Program-made: the position numbers and the translations under genes
Notes under the pieces: generated by a model
Database searches by the model: none
What the model saw: only the letters and a program-made list of their open reading frames with translations
What the model was told of the DNA's origin: nothing
In this document: positions 1 to 25,690 of the stretch, in pieces
How positions within the stretch are numbered: the stretch's first letter is position 1
Layout: each line of letters starts with the position of its first letter
Assembly: GCA_963514095.1 (NCBI GenBank)
Contig: OY741276.1
Location: forward strand, 14,173,959 to 14,237,958
DNA length: 64,000 nt
From: Eutrigla gurnardus
Taxonomy: Eukaryota > Chordata > Actinopteri > Perciformes > Triglidae
Direction: 5' to 3'

Positions 1-169
1 CGGCGTAAATAGACGGTAGATATGCCTGGACATGTCTCGCTGCATGCAAGGCATGTAAAGTAATTTTAGCTGCTGGCGTCGCTCCTCCGCATCTCAGCCA
101 GCTGTCTCCGTCACCGGCTCGCACGGTTTGTTCCTTCGCGGTCTCCGTACGTCATTGTTGACAACAATC
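1..169 (+). promoter_or_regulatory. ndufs4: ndufs4 upstream region and 5'UTR
   Basis: This stretch directly precedes the ndufs4 start codon. It is richer in CpG than the intron that follows, for example in the stretches around 75-90 and 110-150, as expected for a TATA-less housekeeping promoter. I see no TATA box. The transcription start cannot be placed from sequence alone, so the split between promoter and 5'UTR is not defined. The window begins inside this region, so more promoter may lie outside it. Confidence 0.6.
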
Positions 170-15471
<15,302 letters not shown>

Positions 15472-15560
15472 ACTGAGGACACCCATCTGTTTGTTGGCTT
15501 GACCCCACAGCAGACCTGTATCATTCTTGTCAATAAATGCATAATTATATGTGTAAACCA
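15472..15560 (+). other. ndufs4: ndufs4 3'UTR
   Basis: This is a short trailer between the stop codon and the cleavage zone downstream of the AATAAA at 15532. The end is inferred from the usual 10-30 nt spacing. Alternative, more distal poly(A) sites cannot be excluded. Confidence 0.65.
15532..15537 (+). terminator. ndufs4: ndufs4 polyadenylation signal AATAAA
   Basis: A canonical hexamer lies 61 nt after the stop codon (GTCAATAAATGC) and is followed by TG/GT-rich sequence (TATATGTGTAAACC). It is the first good signal after the gene. Confidence 0.75.
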
Positions 15561-15929
15561 AACGTTTTGGGTCCTTATCGCTTCATTCTTCAAACAATTA
15601 CTACCTAATGTAGTCTGTGCGACTAATGAAGTGTTTTCTGAGACACGTTGTGCAACAGCACAACAAAGGGGAACATATTATTACAATTAGCACCTGTTTA
15701 AACACTGGGGTAAATATATCTGGAGGCCAAAACCAGTGAGATTTTTCCTGCATGAGTGTTACCTGAATTGTTTCAGGGTTTGGAGAGATGCGTAACTGGA
15801 AAGGAACGTATAAGGACTAGAAGGACTTTTTCTACTACAACATTTTCCATTGCCGTTACAATATCTTTTATGATCAAATATGATCTTTTTAGTTGAAATA
15901 TTTTAGCTGCGAAAATGGTTTCATTATCA

Positions 15930-16130
15930 AATGATTATTTCCTTGAGTAATCTAGTAATTGTTTGGTCTATAAAATGTCAAAAAAATAAGGGTGAAAAGG
16001 CCTGTCACCATTTAATACTGTCTTTAATAATATAAAGGTTTGTTATTCCTGACCAACAGTCCAAAACCCGAATGTTCAGTTTACTATCATTCAGGATCAA
16101 GAAATTCTCCCCCATGAGAAGTTAAAACCT
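15930..16130 (+). repeat. Copy of the TGTTTGGTCTATAAAATGTC dispersed repeat
   Basis: It shows AGTAATTGTTTGGTCTATAA, AATGTCAAAA, CCAACAGTCCAAAACCC, ATGTTCAGTTTACTATCAT and AGGATCAAGAAATTCT in the expected order. It is the best-preserved copy in this window of the family also seen at 8650-8800. Confidence 0.65.
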
Positions 16131-16141
16131 CACAATTACAC

Positions 16142-16177
16142 GTTATATGCCCCACATTCCTATGTGGCGCATATAAC
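16142..16177. repeat. 16-bp inverted repeat with one mismatch, 4-nt loop
   Basis: The arms 16142-16157 and 16162-16177 (GTTATATGCCCCACAT and ATGTGGCGCATATAAC) pair at 15 of 16 positions around the loop TCCT. This is the third compact hairpin of similar arm length in the first 17 kb. Confidence 0.8.
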
Positions 16178-16989
16178 TTGTAAAATAACTTCAAAGATTT
16201 AATTCATTTTCAAGATCTGGCATTCTAAGCTCATATTTTTAAGAAGAAACTGTTGATCTGAGCTGTATTCGTCAGGTTCAAACCATCTTTTTCCACATAT
16301 GAACCACATACTTATTTACATTCTTGGTATAAATAAAATAACTCTTCAATCTTGTCATTTGCCTAAAACCCATGTTTTGATAAGAAAAGAAAATATCCTC
16401 TTGAGATAAAATGGAGATCTTTGGAAAAAGCCATGAATTCTTTGAAATACCCAGCTATTCACACTTGGCAGTTGCACTTGCTGCCAGCGCTTGTTTACGG
16501 TCTTTGTGTTCAGTAAACAGTGGCGTTACTCTGCGCCGAGTCCTCAAACTGCGTGACTGCACTGATATTCACACACCAATCATGGGCGCCTAATTGGTAT
16601 AGCCCTTCGTTAATTAACGCACCGCGTTGCAAATCTTTCACAGACTTGCGCTCGCTATTTATTTTGTTCTGTCGCTCGGCACATCAAAAGCGCCGATCTG
16701 ATATGAGTGTAATGGTCCATCTGAACGGCAGGACATGAATGACAGCATGTGTTGCTTTTCCCTTTGAAATCCGCTTGGAGAAAAGCACCGGGTTGGGGGG
16801 GGGGGGGGACCCACTCTTGGCACAACTTTACACCATAAAAGTTGAAAGCATTCCGCCCATCTTGCCCTATAAGCACAATAATGTATGTGGAATGAGAATG
16901 GCGGCGCGGTGGCATTGTTCAAAATCATCATTACAAGGCAAATGTCAGCGATACAACTGCTCTGATCGGTCAGGACACAAACAATGGCT

Positions 16990-17110
16990 TTAAAGGTTTC
17001 TATTCAGACACACTGTCTGTTATATTACATGAAATCCTCGTAACATACCGATAGCAATGAATAAATGTAATACTCTGACATAACATTTAAAAAAAAATGT
17101 ATCAGGACTG
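16990..17110 (-). mobile_element. Partial second copy of the TTAA MITE, opposite orientation
   Basis: It starts TTAAAGG and then matches the reverse complement of the right end of the element at 17580-17941. The match includes a perfect 30-bp identity (17031-17060 against 17860-17889) and a diverged continuation with an A-run. It stops at about 17110, so only about a third of the element remains. Confidence 0.75.
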
Positions 17111-17579
17111 TAAAAACTGTAATAACGGTCTGAATAGTTTAGTAGCCATAGAAACAATGTAAATAAAGTGTTGGTTGGGAGTTTTCAGGTGTCATTTATA
17201 TTGTATGTAATGTTCACTATTCACATGAATAACAAAAAATATATTGTAGTATCGTGCCATTTCTGCTGCTCCCGCCAGAACACAAGGAGGATGGGTTGAC
17301 ATTGTGTTTGTGGTGCTCGCAGCATTTAAAAGAAAAGAATGTCATGTCTATCAAGAATCACTGTAACTTTGGATAATCCACAGACCTCACTGTGTTTTTT
17401 TTTTTTTTTTGGTTCTCTTCTAAAAACAATAGTCCCAGTGAAAACTGTCGACAGCTGGTTTCGGACCATGTGCACCAGAGCTAATAGATTGTAGAGTGTA
17501 ACATGGAGAGCAGCACAAGGCTACGAAGCAGCTCACTGGGATGCTGTGAACTACTCAAGGAATTCGATATGCTGTACAG

Positions 17580-17941
17580 TTAAAGGTTGAGTAGGTAATT
17601 TGGAGAAACCACAGAGATTTAGACTTTGAACGCATCCGTTAACTGAAAAAGTCCCGCCCCCTTCGTTCAGATCGCTGTTCAAAGCTCCTCCCCCTGAACG
17701 CCAAGCAAGTGCTCGAGAGCGGCAGAGTGTGTGCAGTTAGGAAGTAAGCTTTGGCAGACAAGCAGGTCGTCCAATTATTTTCTCCGGCCGACTTTTTTGA
17801 TTGGACGAGGTTTCAGATGACCTTTTTTTTTAAAAAAAATTTCAGAGAATCTAATGTACTCATTGCTATCGGTATGTTACGAGGATTTCAAGTAATATAA
17901 CAGAAAGTGTTTCCGAATTGAATCACCTACTCAACCTTTAA
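17580..17941. mobile_element. 362-bp MITE-like non-autonomous DNA transposon with 17-bp perfect TIRs
   Basis: The ends are perfect inverted repeats, TTAAAGGTTGAGTAGGT at 17580-17596 and its complement at 17925-17941. Both TIRs carry TTAA at the outer edge, which fits a duplicated TTAA target site. No coding capacity is seen. The length, TIRs and lack of coding are standard MITE traits. The superfamily is uncertain: TTAA suggests piggyBac-like, but the next bases, AGG, do not fit the usual CCC/CCY terminus. Confidence 0.8.
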
Positions 17942-18877
17942 ATTGTCGCTGCCATAACAACCGCCTATGGTCAGTGACCGAATCCCATTAGAGGGGCGTC
18001 GTGGAGGTCGGCCACGGCGGCTCGCGCAGCTGCTCTCTTCATCAGAAAAAAGTCAATATCGAATTTGCACTTTGGGTGTGAAATTCCCATAACGGGGCAC
18101 AATAATTCTGAAAAGAGCCCCACCAACCAACACCACCACCACATGCATGAGTGTAACCTTAACTTAGCACACGCTGTAATGAGACCTGTTCGTTATAACA
18201 GTGTTTTATAGTGTTTTCAGCCACTAACAGTGTCATAGTGTTTTATTTTTTTATGGGTGAAGTAATAATTGCCCTTGCCAGCTGGAAGATATAATATAAA
18301 AAAATCTCTGCAGCGGGTGATGCTGGAGCAAACATAATCTGTGTTACACTTCATTCATCATCATACATCATGCGTTGAAAATGTTGGTGCTGACAGGGAA
18401 ATGGGGCTGACAGATGCAAAATGATTCTGCAAAAATTCTCCTTTAAAAAAAAAAAAGAGTTAGAACCAAGAAGGCCTGTCGGACTTCTGTGTCTACAAAA
18501 GAAATTTTCCATCGGGGAAGAAATTTCAATCAGTCATGAATTGTTTTTATTTTCGGCTCTAAAGAGAGTTCAGCCTCCTGTCTTAAAAAAAAAAAAAAGC
18601 TCTGTTGGAAAGCATGCAGGCTGTAATCGAGCTGCTCGTCCTGCTTTGACTCACCAGCCGCACAGAAGACCTGATGTTAAAGTTTTGGTTTGAGCGCATG
18701 CCAAGATTTGTTAATGGAGCTTCTCTAAATAACACACACACACCTTCACTCACGCAAGCCACTCTCTGGCCCACGATGACCTAATGATCACTGCTGTCTG
18801 TGGTCACTCACTACTGTGAACTCCCCAACCCAGGCAATGAGGCACGCAACCTCGCTCATCTGCCAAAGACCTGCTTC

Positions 18878-18880
<3 letters not shown>
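17942..18880. other. Intergenic, no gene seen
   Basis: This is ordinary AT-rich sequence with several poly(A) and poly(T) runs (18240-18250, 18448-18457, 18586-18598) and a short ACACAC tract at 18731. No exon or transposon signature is recognised. Confidence 0.6.

Positions 18881-18934
<54 letters not shown>
18881..18934 (+). repeat. (GT)27 microsatellite
   Basis: There are 54 uninterrupted bases of GT dinucleotide. Confidence 0.97.
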
Positions 18935-18935
<1 letters not shown>

Positions 18936-19628
18936 GTTTTGAAGGGCACAGATCGCAGATTGATGATGACTTCTAGTTATCCAAACAAAAGCTCACAGCA
19001 AGCAACGCTGAAAAGGACCTGTTTACCTAAAGTGTACTGTTTATTATTCTTGCATCATTTATTATCCTTGGTACAGTGAGACAACAAAAACAGCTAAACC
19101 GCGTTCTTTTAGGAATGTAATGTAAAATAGTCAGAATATGATGTCATGGAAATGTTATTAAAATTCACAGCGTCAAATGTCAAAAAGTGATAGCATTCCA
19201 TACCATAAGAAAAAACAAAAATCATAGTTAAGTAAGCCATTAAACAGTATTTTAAGCCAAAAAAAGTGACCATATGTGATTAAAAAGAAATCACCAAATG
19301 TGATAGTATTATTAGTATATATACAGTGTGTGTGTGTATGTATATATATATATACAGTACATATAGGGGTCATTGGAAAATGTTCTCCCCTGTAAGGGGT
19401 CCCTTGCTGCAAAAAGTTTGAGAACAGTATGCCATTAAAATTAAAAATTAAAAATAATAATATTCCAGGAGAGCGGTTATGACACGCAGCTGAGTGGTCG
19501 TGTGTGGCGAGGCTCCAACGAAATTAATATATTTCTACCATATTTTAGTATACTATATTATAATAACCCTATCACCAAATTGAGCTACTTGTGACCTAAA
19601 ATATTTACTAAGATAGGCTTTATTTCGG

Positions 19629-20530
19629 ATGTCGAAAAATCGAGGGAGAAGACAAAAAGACGATAAAAAGACAGAAATTGAAACTCTCCATGAGGACATC
19701 GCGGAAGAACAGACATGTTCTAGCAAGATGCGAACCCAAGTAGAGACCAGCCATGATGAGAGCCAGATCTTGACATGAGAAATGATTTTTCCGTACAACT
19801 ACATAAAGTAGTTTCCTCCAATAGAGAGATAAAAGAAGCTATTGGGGCATTTTCTGAAAGACAGAGGCAGAAACCCGCATTAGCACAGCGGAGGACCAGA
19901 TCACTTCGCTAGCAACCCTAGCCAATGCTACGCAGAAAAAAGTCCAGAAGCTTACCACACAGATGGAAGAGTTGGAAAGCCAACAACGTCCCTCCAATCT
20001 GAGGTTGGTTGGACGACCCGAAGGATCGGAGAATGGAGATGCCCGTACGTTCCTAATGGCATGGCTTCCAAAGGTACTTGATATTGAAACAGGACAACCA
20101 TTAACCATAGAGCAAGCCTGCAGGCTGAGGAAAATGCCGCAGCAGAACCAGGATCAGGATGGGTCAGATAAAGCTCGACCACGGATTCTTCTGGTGAAAT
20201 TCCTGACAGAGATCGAGTAATGAAAGCAGCATGTCTGAAAGAAGATATTGCAGTTTAGGATAGCCGTGTCATGTTTTTCCCTGACCTTTCAACTGAAGTC
20301 CAAAAACAACTGAAACTTTTTGATGGTGTGAAACAAAGTCTGCGCCAAATGCGTAAGGAATATGGATTTATCTTCCTGGCAAAAATGTGAATTCTACACG
20401 ACAAAAGATGGCACTTCATCTTCACTTCCCCATGCCAAGCTGAAGAATTCATCCGGACGATGAAGAAGGCGAATACCAATCGAGACGTGCAGAAAGAGTC
20501 ACCAGCTGAAACGCGGCAAGAAGGTCTTTG
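19629..20530 (+). pseudogene. LINE ORF1 remnant (L1 ORF1p-like RNA-binding protein)
   Basis: It begins ATG at 19629 with a basic, charged N-terminus (MSKNRGRRQKDDKK), then breaks in frame. The part at 19963-20220 is the clearest, with MEELESQQRPSNLRLVGRPE and RPRILLVKF, matching the coiled-coil to RRM (transposase_22) region of L1 ORF1 proteins. The next part, at about 20262-20520, carries FFPDLSTEVQKQLK, YGFIF and a C-terminal segment with PCQAEEFI. Several stops and frameshifts separate the pieces. Confidence 0.8.
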
Positions 20531-21045
20531 ACTGAAAGAAATCAACATTGATCTTTCTTCTTCAAAACTGTTCTGGTGAGATTTAAAACAGACTAATTGA
20601 TAACAAGCTTGGGGGTTGGGGTCTAGAGACGTTATCTGCCCTCTCAGGCTACTAAAGAAAGACTGATACAGGGTCACAAATGAACATTGTATTTCCCATT
20701 CGTAAATATGCACGTCGTCGGAATGAGCTCCGACCTTTTTCTTGTCTTTTTTTCCTATTGCAATAGCAGCTACTGGTTGCTTGCTGCTCCTCAAGAGGAT
20801 CAGACTTCACTTTAACCTGGATCCGGTAATTGGGAGGGAGGGGAGATGTGCGTGATTAGCCGCACAGGGTTTAGGCTAGGCCTACTTGTTGTTGTTGCCT
20901 CCTTTAGGAGAGGCCCTTGTTGTTTTCTGTTGTATTTGTTTGTTCCAAAGGCACACTTTTTACTTTATTATAAGGCATGGTTGATAAGGTGGTTACATAA
21001 GCTTAGTTTACTGTCTACATCCTGAGTGGTCATACTAAAATAAAT

Positions 21046-21420
21046 ATAATTTCATGGAACGTTAGAGGTCTTAGGAAGATAGTGAAATTAAAACAAGTAA
21101 TCTCTAGGTTCAAAACACAGATAGCTTTCATTCAAGAAATTTCCAGTGAAAATATTCCATATATTCCTCTCATGGGGGTGGCAATACTGATACACTCATC
21201 TGTGCCATTAAGGGTTCATAATTCCATACAAGACACTGCAGGCAGGTTAACATCGTCCAGGGCTCTTTACTAAATCAAGACATTCATTTAGTCTATATGG
21301 GCCTAACAATGATGATGCACAGTTTTTTAATAACTTGTTTCTGACTCTATCAACATTACATGGCAGAGGACTTCAATTGTACTCAAAACCCTAAACTGGA
21401 TAACACTTTATGAGTGAGTT
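21046..21420 (+). pseudogene. LINE ORF2 remnant, apurinic-type endonuclease part
   Basis: The segment shows IISWNVRGLRK and IAFIQE near 21046-21140, the usual N-terminus and catalytic Glu of an L1-type EEP endonuclease. It next shows GVAILIHSS (21175-21200) and a DFNC motif at 21369-21380, the Asp/Asn catalytic pair. The spacer between FIQE and GVAILI is too short, which indicates a small deletion. Frames shift between the pieces. Confidence 0.75.
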
Positions 21421-21499
21421 AAATCTTTGTGATATATGGAGAAAAAGGAATCCTTCCCATCGGGAATATTCATGTCATTCTACTACCCATAACTCTTAC

Positions 21500-22360
21500 T
21501 TCTTTCACCTATTTGGGGGAACAGAAACTTCACGCCAGGTACTAATGACCTTGGTTTTAAGTTATGGGCAGACAGAGGGATCAGTAAGGTTTCAGATATG
21601 TATGAGAATTATACTCTTTTACGTTTTACTGAGATCAAGCAAAGGTTTGGCATTGAGCCTAAACACTTTTTCAAGTATCTTCAGATAAGAAGCTTCATAA
21701 CAAAGACACAGAACTCTGTAAATCCTCCCTCACAGAATTATTTGGAAAGGGTAGTCCTGAACCAATATGGAGCATCTGGATTAATCTCAAAATTGTATCA
21801 TATTATCATAGGTGCAGCAAAAGAATCTTCAGATGACAAAAGATTATATATCACTGTAGAAGAATGTCAGGATATATGTTTCCAATGCCAGGTGAAAACA
21901 ATAAATACAAGGTTTAAACTCCTCCAGTACAAATGGTTGATGAGAACATACTTTACCCCAGAATTATTACATCGCCTTTACCCCATTATTCCAGATACTT
22001 GTGTCAAATGTGGTGTACATAAAGGTAGTCTATTTCACTGCCTCTGGGAATGCACCTTCACTCAAGATTTTTGGAAAGTGGTTATTACAATTATATCCAT
22101 CTTTATTAAGGAACAACTTCCACTCTGCCCCAAGCTTTGTGTTGTAGGATGTTTCCCAGCAAGCTGTACACTTAGCAATGGCAGTAAGAAAATGGTTATA
22201 TTCTGTCTTCTTGAAGCTAAACATATAATTCATGTCATGGAAGTCTATGCATGGACCAAGCAAGTGAATTTGGGTTGAGGGGCTACTGCAATGCATTAGA
22301 ACAACTTCTATTAAAGGGAAATATAACACATTTGTAAAGATTTGGGGCTCATTTATGGAG
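21500..22360 (+). pseudogene. LINE ORF2 remnant, C-terminal part
   Basis: A 226-codon open stretch (21598-22278) carries the C-terminal region of a Tx1/L1-type ORF2. It has KTINTRFKLLQYKWLMR and then CVKCGVHKGSLFHCLWECTF, a CxxC...HCLWEC zinc-knuckle-like block typical of fish elements. Reading continues in another frame to about 22360. It is the longest intact coding piece of the element but starts without its own ATG context, so it is not a host gene. Confidence 0.8.
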
Positions 22361-22440
22361 ATTTTGGAGGGGGATGATTTCATGACAGCTTTGTAGTCTA
22401 TTGTTCTTGCTTTGTTTTATTGATTTATTTATTTTATAAA

Positions 22441-23079
22441 TTCAATGTAATAAGCAAAGTAAGAAGGAAGTGAAATAGTTGTTTTTGAAAGGCTAAAAAT
22501 ATATAAACTATGAATTGAGATGAGAAGGAGAATATTTTGTTAGATAAAAACATGAGGTGAGTTTTGGAAATGATTATGTCTATATTTTTTCAATACATTT
22601 TGTCTGAGGCGGGAACTATTCCGTACAGCCCTCCTTCATCATATTTTCGATGAGCAAAGCAGGTTGTCTTCAGAGGCATCGTCTGTTTTTCTTTTTGTCC
22701 CTATCAAATATCCAGCCATGCCGTAAACCTACGGGTTGTCTGTCTGAATGAACACAGTTGCTATGGTGACTGCCAATTTGTTTACTGTTCCGCTCTTAAA
22801 AAAGATTCCGTAGTCAAAACATTGACGACGGAACATCATATTTTCAACCATCACAAGTGCCCAAACGTTCATGCCTCTGCTTTGCACACGTTGAGAAATA
22901 TGACATTATTCAAATGATAAATTTGCCAAAATGTCTACGGCCAATCTCTAACTAGTCGTCGTTAAAGGTATTTTTATGAGTGGTTCCTCTCTGTTGAGCT
23001 GAGTATCGTTGGTTTTTGGAGGATCTTGAGGATGTCACCTTGGACTTAGGGAGGGATTTGTCTTCTGACATTTGATGGA
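22441..23079. other. Intergenic, no gene seen
   Basis: This is AT-rich sequence between the L1 remnant and the next repeats. No coding or repeat signature was recognised. Confidence 0.5.
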
Positions 23080-23155
23080 CCAAACGTTTGTCGACTGATT
23101 GAGAGAATAATGTGCAGATTGACTGATAATGAAAATGATATTTGGTTGCAGCGTC
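23080..23155 (-). repeat. Inverted fragment of the CTGCAAC...TTATCAGTC dispersed repeat
   Basis: Read on the minus strand, it starts GCTGCAACCAAATATCATTT and continues with TTCATTATCAGTCAATCTGC and CTCAATCAGTCGAC. This is the 5' part of the family seen at 8650-8800 and 15930-16130. Confidence 0.55.
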
Positions 23156-23500
23156 CCTTATTCATTTATCATCTTATCTGGCAATCTTCCATTTTGGAAT
23201 AATCTGCAGGCTAGACTCGGGCCTGGAGTCCCTCATCTTGCAAGCCAGTTTAAAACAAAAGTTATCAGGCTTATTGCCTTTTTGTCGATATCATACACTA
23301 TCTATGTCTATCTTTCCTCTTCTGTTGATGTGTTGACGTTAGTTTAAACTAGTGTAATGTATTGGTTTGGTCTTGTTTTATTGTGGAATTGACATGCACT
23401 CGACATTTAACTTTGTGAACTTCTTGGCTGGATTGCAATCGCAAAAAAAAGATTGTATCTCAGGGGATTTGATCTGGTTAAATGAAGGTTTGCATGGTTA
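23156..23500 (+). mobile_element. LINE 3' tail (Rex/L2-like), diverged
   Basis: A short coding remnant contains LPFWNNLQARLGPGVPHLAS followed by FKTKV, the WN.LP..LR...S...FK pattern that ends many fish LINE ORF2s. A non-coding tail follows with GATTGCAATCGCAAAAAA, GATTGTATCTCAGGGGATTT and GGTTAAATGAAGG, a decayed form of a common fish LINE 3' end. The element is severely 5'-truncated. Confidence 0.6.
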
Positions 23501-23677
23501 AGTGGTCATAAACTAGAACGTTTACTCATTAGAGTGCAGATCTCCACCAGGCGTGACTGCAATGGCTACTGCTGTATTGTGTGATTTAATGAATACCACA
23601 GTTGGTCAACATCTAGACACATATGGCCTGTAAGTAAGCAGGGCTCGATTTATGATTTCATCTCTGTGGGGGTCTCC

Positions 23678-23680
<3 letters not shown>

Positions 23681-23753
<73 letters not shown>
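23681..23753 (+). repeat. (AC)36 microsatellite
   Basis: An uninterrupted 73-base AC dinucleotide tract. Confidence 0.97.
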
Positions 23754-23754
<1 letters not shown>

Positions 23755-24339
23755 TGCATACAAACTGATCCTTTGTTTTTTGTTGAAAAGCTCTAAAATT
23801 GATAGCCTCTAAAATACTTACTCAGTAAGTGAAGGGGGGAAGGCATGATTACAGCAAACAGGAGTCCAGGTGGAGGTAATGATTCCTAAAGGATTTCCTT
23901 ATTTGACAACTTGAAGCCATAAAGTCATCATCTGTAACAGTAGTAGGAGAAGTGGTCAGTGAAAAGAGAAGAGCAGGGAGAGCTTATGGGGAGGTCTTGT
24001 TCGACTGCAAGCCATGTAGGGGTAGCGGCGATGACTTTACCTGGATATGCATCCTTCCAGTACATCAATGCTCTAGAATTTGCAGGAAATCAGGCAAACA
24101 AATGTCTCCCATAAGTTTGGGCTATATATGCTTTTTAGAAATATGGTGCACTTTAAATCTCCATACGAAAGGAAGGACAATAGAATCTAATAACTTAAAA
24201 AAGTTAACACAACCTTTCATAGACAAAGGCAGCAGTCTCCAGGTTTCAATGTTGGACTCCAGTTTTTATATCATCAAATAGTCCACGACAGCTGATGATT
24301 GCCGGGTCTGTGGTGATGAAACTACAATGATGGACTCCA
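23754..24339. other. Intergenic, no clear feature
   Basis: An open frame at 23952-24281 has no recognisable family and probably belongs to the repeat-derived region ending at 24661. Confidence 0.5.
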
Positions 24340-24661
24340 GAAAGCTCATTGCTCACTTCTCCCCATGTTGTTGGTTCTATGAACAGATCATTCAGTGACC
24401 AACTTCAGTTTCAGCAGCTCCTCCTTCCTGTTGCTGTTAGAATCAACTCTGCTGCCAGTAAACCGATCAGATCAACACTGTTCATTCATACATGGAATAT
24501 CAATACAACTGTTCAATATCAATATTGCTTATGTGCTTGTTGTTACTTGTGAATTATTTTTTTAACTGATGCTTCTTGTAATTGAACTATCCCATTTACT
24601 TCTGTAACACTGTGAATGTCACACATTAATATCCCATATTAATAAAACATAATCCTATCTT
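24340..24661 (+). mobile_element. LINE 3' tail ending AATAAAACATAATCCTATCTT
   Basis: A short frame with the pattern RSFSDQLQFQQLLLPVAVRI is followed by a T-rich non-coding tail containing TGTAACACTGTGAATGTC and a final AATAAAACATAATCCTATCTT. It resembles the common fish CR1/L2/Rex LINE terminus built on AATAAAGGA...TATCTTATCTT. The element is heavily 5'-truncated. Confidence 0.5.
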
Positions 24662-25090
24662 AAATGTGGACAAATTATGATTTTTGTCGACTGACTTTTT
24701 TCATTAAAAATGTAACTGTGGCTTTTTATAAATGTTTTGGACTCACTACACTCATACGATATGAGGAATTTTTATGACTTTTTAATCATTTAATCATACA
24801 ATTTATGAATTATGTCGACGGATGTTTTGTCGACTTTTTCGTTAATTTTCGACATACTAGCCTATACTATTGACTCTTTTTTCCCCTGAAATCTTTGACT
24901 ATGGGTTTTAATTACTCTTTTGGACTCACTCACTACACACTTTACTTTATGTGAGATGCAATGGATTTTCATTATTAATTCATTCATTTATTTTCAGCAG
25001 ATTTTTTTGTATAGCATGTCGTAAAAAAGTCATAAAAAAAGTGAGGAAAAGTAATGAAAAAAGTCATAGTATAGTATGTCGAGGACAGTC
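24662..25090. repeat. AT-rich repeat region built on the GTCGACTTTTTC / GTCATAGTATAGTATGTCGA motif, left part
   Basis: The left part carries the motif in one orientation, as in TTTCGACATACTAGCCTATA at 24846-24865. The right part (25014-25082) carries the complement, for example GTCATAGTATAGTATGTCGA. Units are degenerate and irregularly spaced. Confidence 0.65.
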
Positions 25091-25690
25091 ACCCTAACCA
25101 CTTTTCCTTGACCTCGAGGGAAAACGTCTTGAGGTCAAGGAAAGATGAGAAGGAGAACTAAGAAGTATTTAGAAAAAACGCTCCTCTTTGACAACGCTTT
25201 CCTTCTCTCTGTGTACGCTCCCCGTAGTCCCTGTGCTTTCTCGTCTTGCAGGTCTCCCTGGACCGCGGAGGAACCTGATCCTGACTGCACCGACACCGTG
25301 GTCTTGTTTGACTCTTACTGCTAGTATTTTTAAGGCAGCTGACTATTCATTTAAGAACTAAAGTCTGCATCTCTACTGTTACTAACTCGACTCCTCCCAG
25401 GATTACTCCTGAGAGCCCGGCTTGCTTTCCGCTGAGGTCCTGACCGATGCAGACTGCTGGCCTGATGTTGGAAACACCATATTGTAGCTCCACCTGCCCG
25501 CTGTGTGACTGCTCAACTACTACTGCTTTTTGGTCTACGGCAACATGGTTGGGATGGATCCATCTCGGTGTGGCTGTGCCTGCTGCCATGGACTACTGTT
25601 AACACTTACTAAGGACCAGAGGAGGACCAGGACGATAGGACCAGAGGAGAGAGGGCTGGAGAGGAGAAAATTATAAGAGCAAACGTCCCT
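25091..25690 (+). repeat. GC-richer dispersed repeat embedded in the AT-rich array
   Basis: This roughly 600-bp block differs sharply in composition from both flanks. It has CTGGACCGCGGAGGAACCTG, CTACTACTGC and GGACCAGAGGAGGACCAGGA, motifs I associate with a widespread fish repeat. It starts with a near-perfect 16-bp hairpin (25103-25118 with 25128-25143, TTTCCTTGACCTC and complement). Open frames inside it have no family likeness. It probably inserted into the array. Confidence 0.5.

Larger units (their letters stand above)
15561..16985. other. Intergenic sequence after ndufs4
   Basis: No gene is seen. It contains a dispersed repeat copy (15930-16130), a hairpin (16142-16177) and a G14 run (16795-16808). 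The stretch 16440-16740 is complex, with CpG-containing and TAATTAA motifs, and looks like a candidate conserved element. Confidence 0.7.
19460..22440 (+). mobile_element. Decayed L1/Tx1-clade LINE with an internal deletion
   Basis: In order on the + strand the element holds an ORF1-like region (about 19629-20530) and the start of ORF2 with endonuclease pieces (about 21046-21420). It ends with an ORF2 C-terminal part (about 21500-22360). The middle of ORF2, where palm/fingers motifs such as FADD should lie, is absent: the sequence passes from the endonuclease region to the C-terminal region within about 120 bp. Stops and frameshifts occur throughout. The element is therefore a dead fossil. 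No clear target-site duplication or poly(A) end was identified, so the bounds are approximate. Confidence 0.85.

Noticed and set aside
20255..20794. 179-codon open frame on the minus strand
   Set aside because: It is antisense to the L1 ORF1 remnant, which has recognisable motifs on the plus strand. No family likeness.
23681..23753. Regular repeat array that might suggest CRISPR
   Set aside because: It is a simple AC microsatellite in a vertebrate genome, with no spacers or cas genes.
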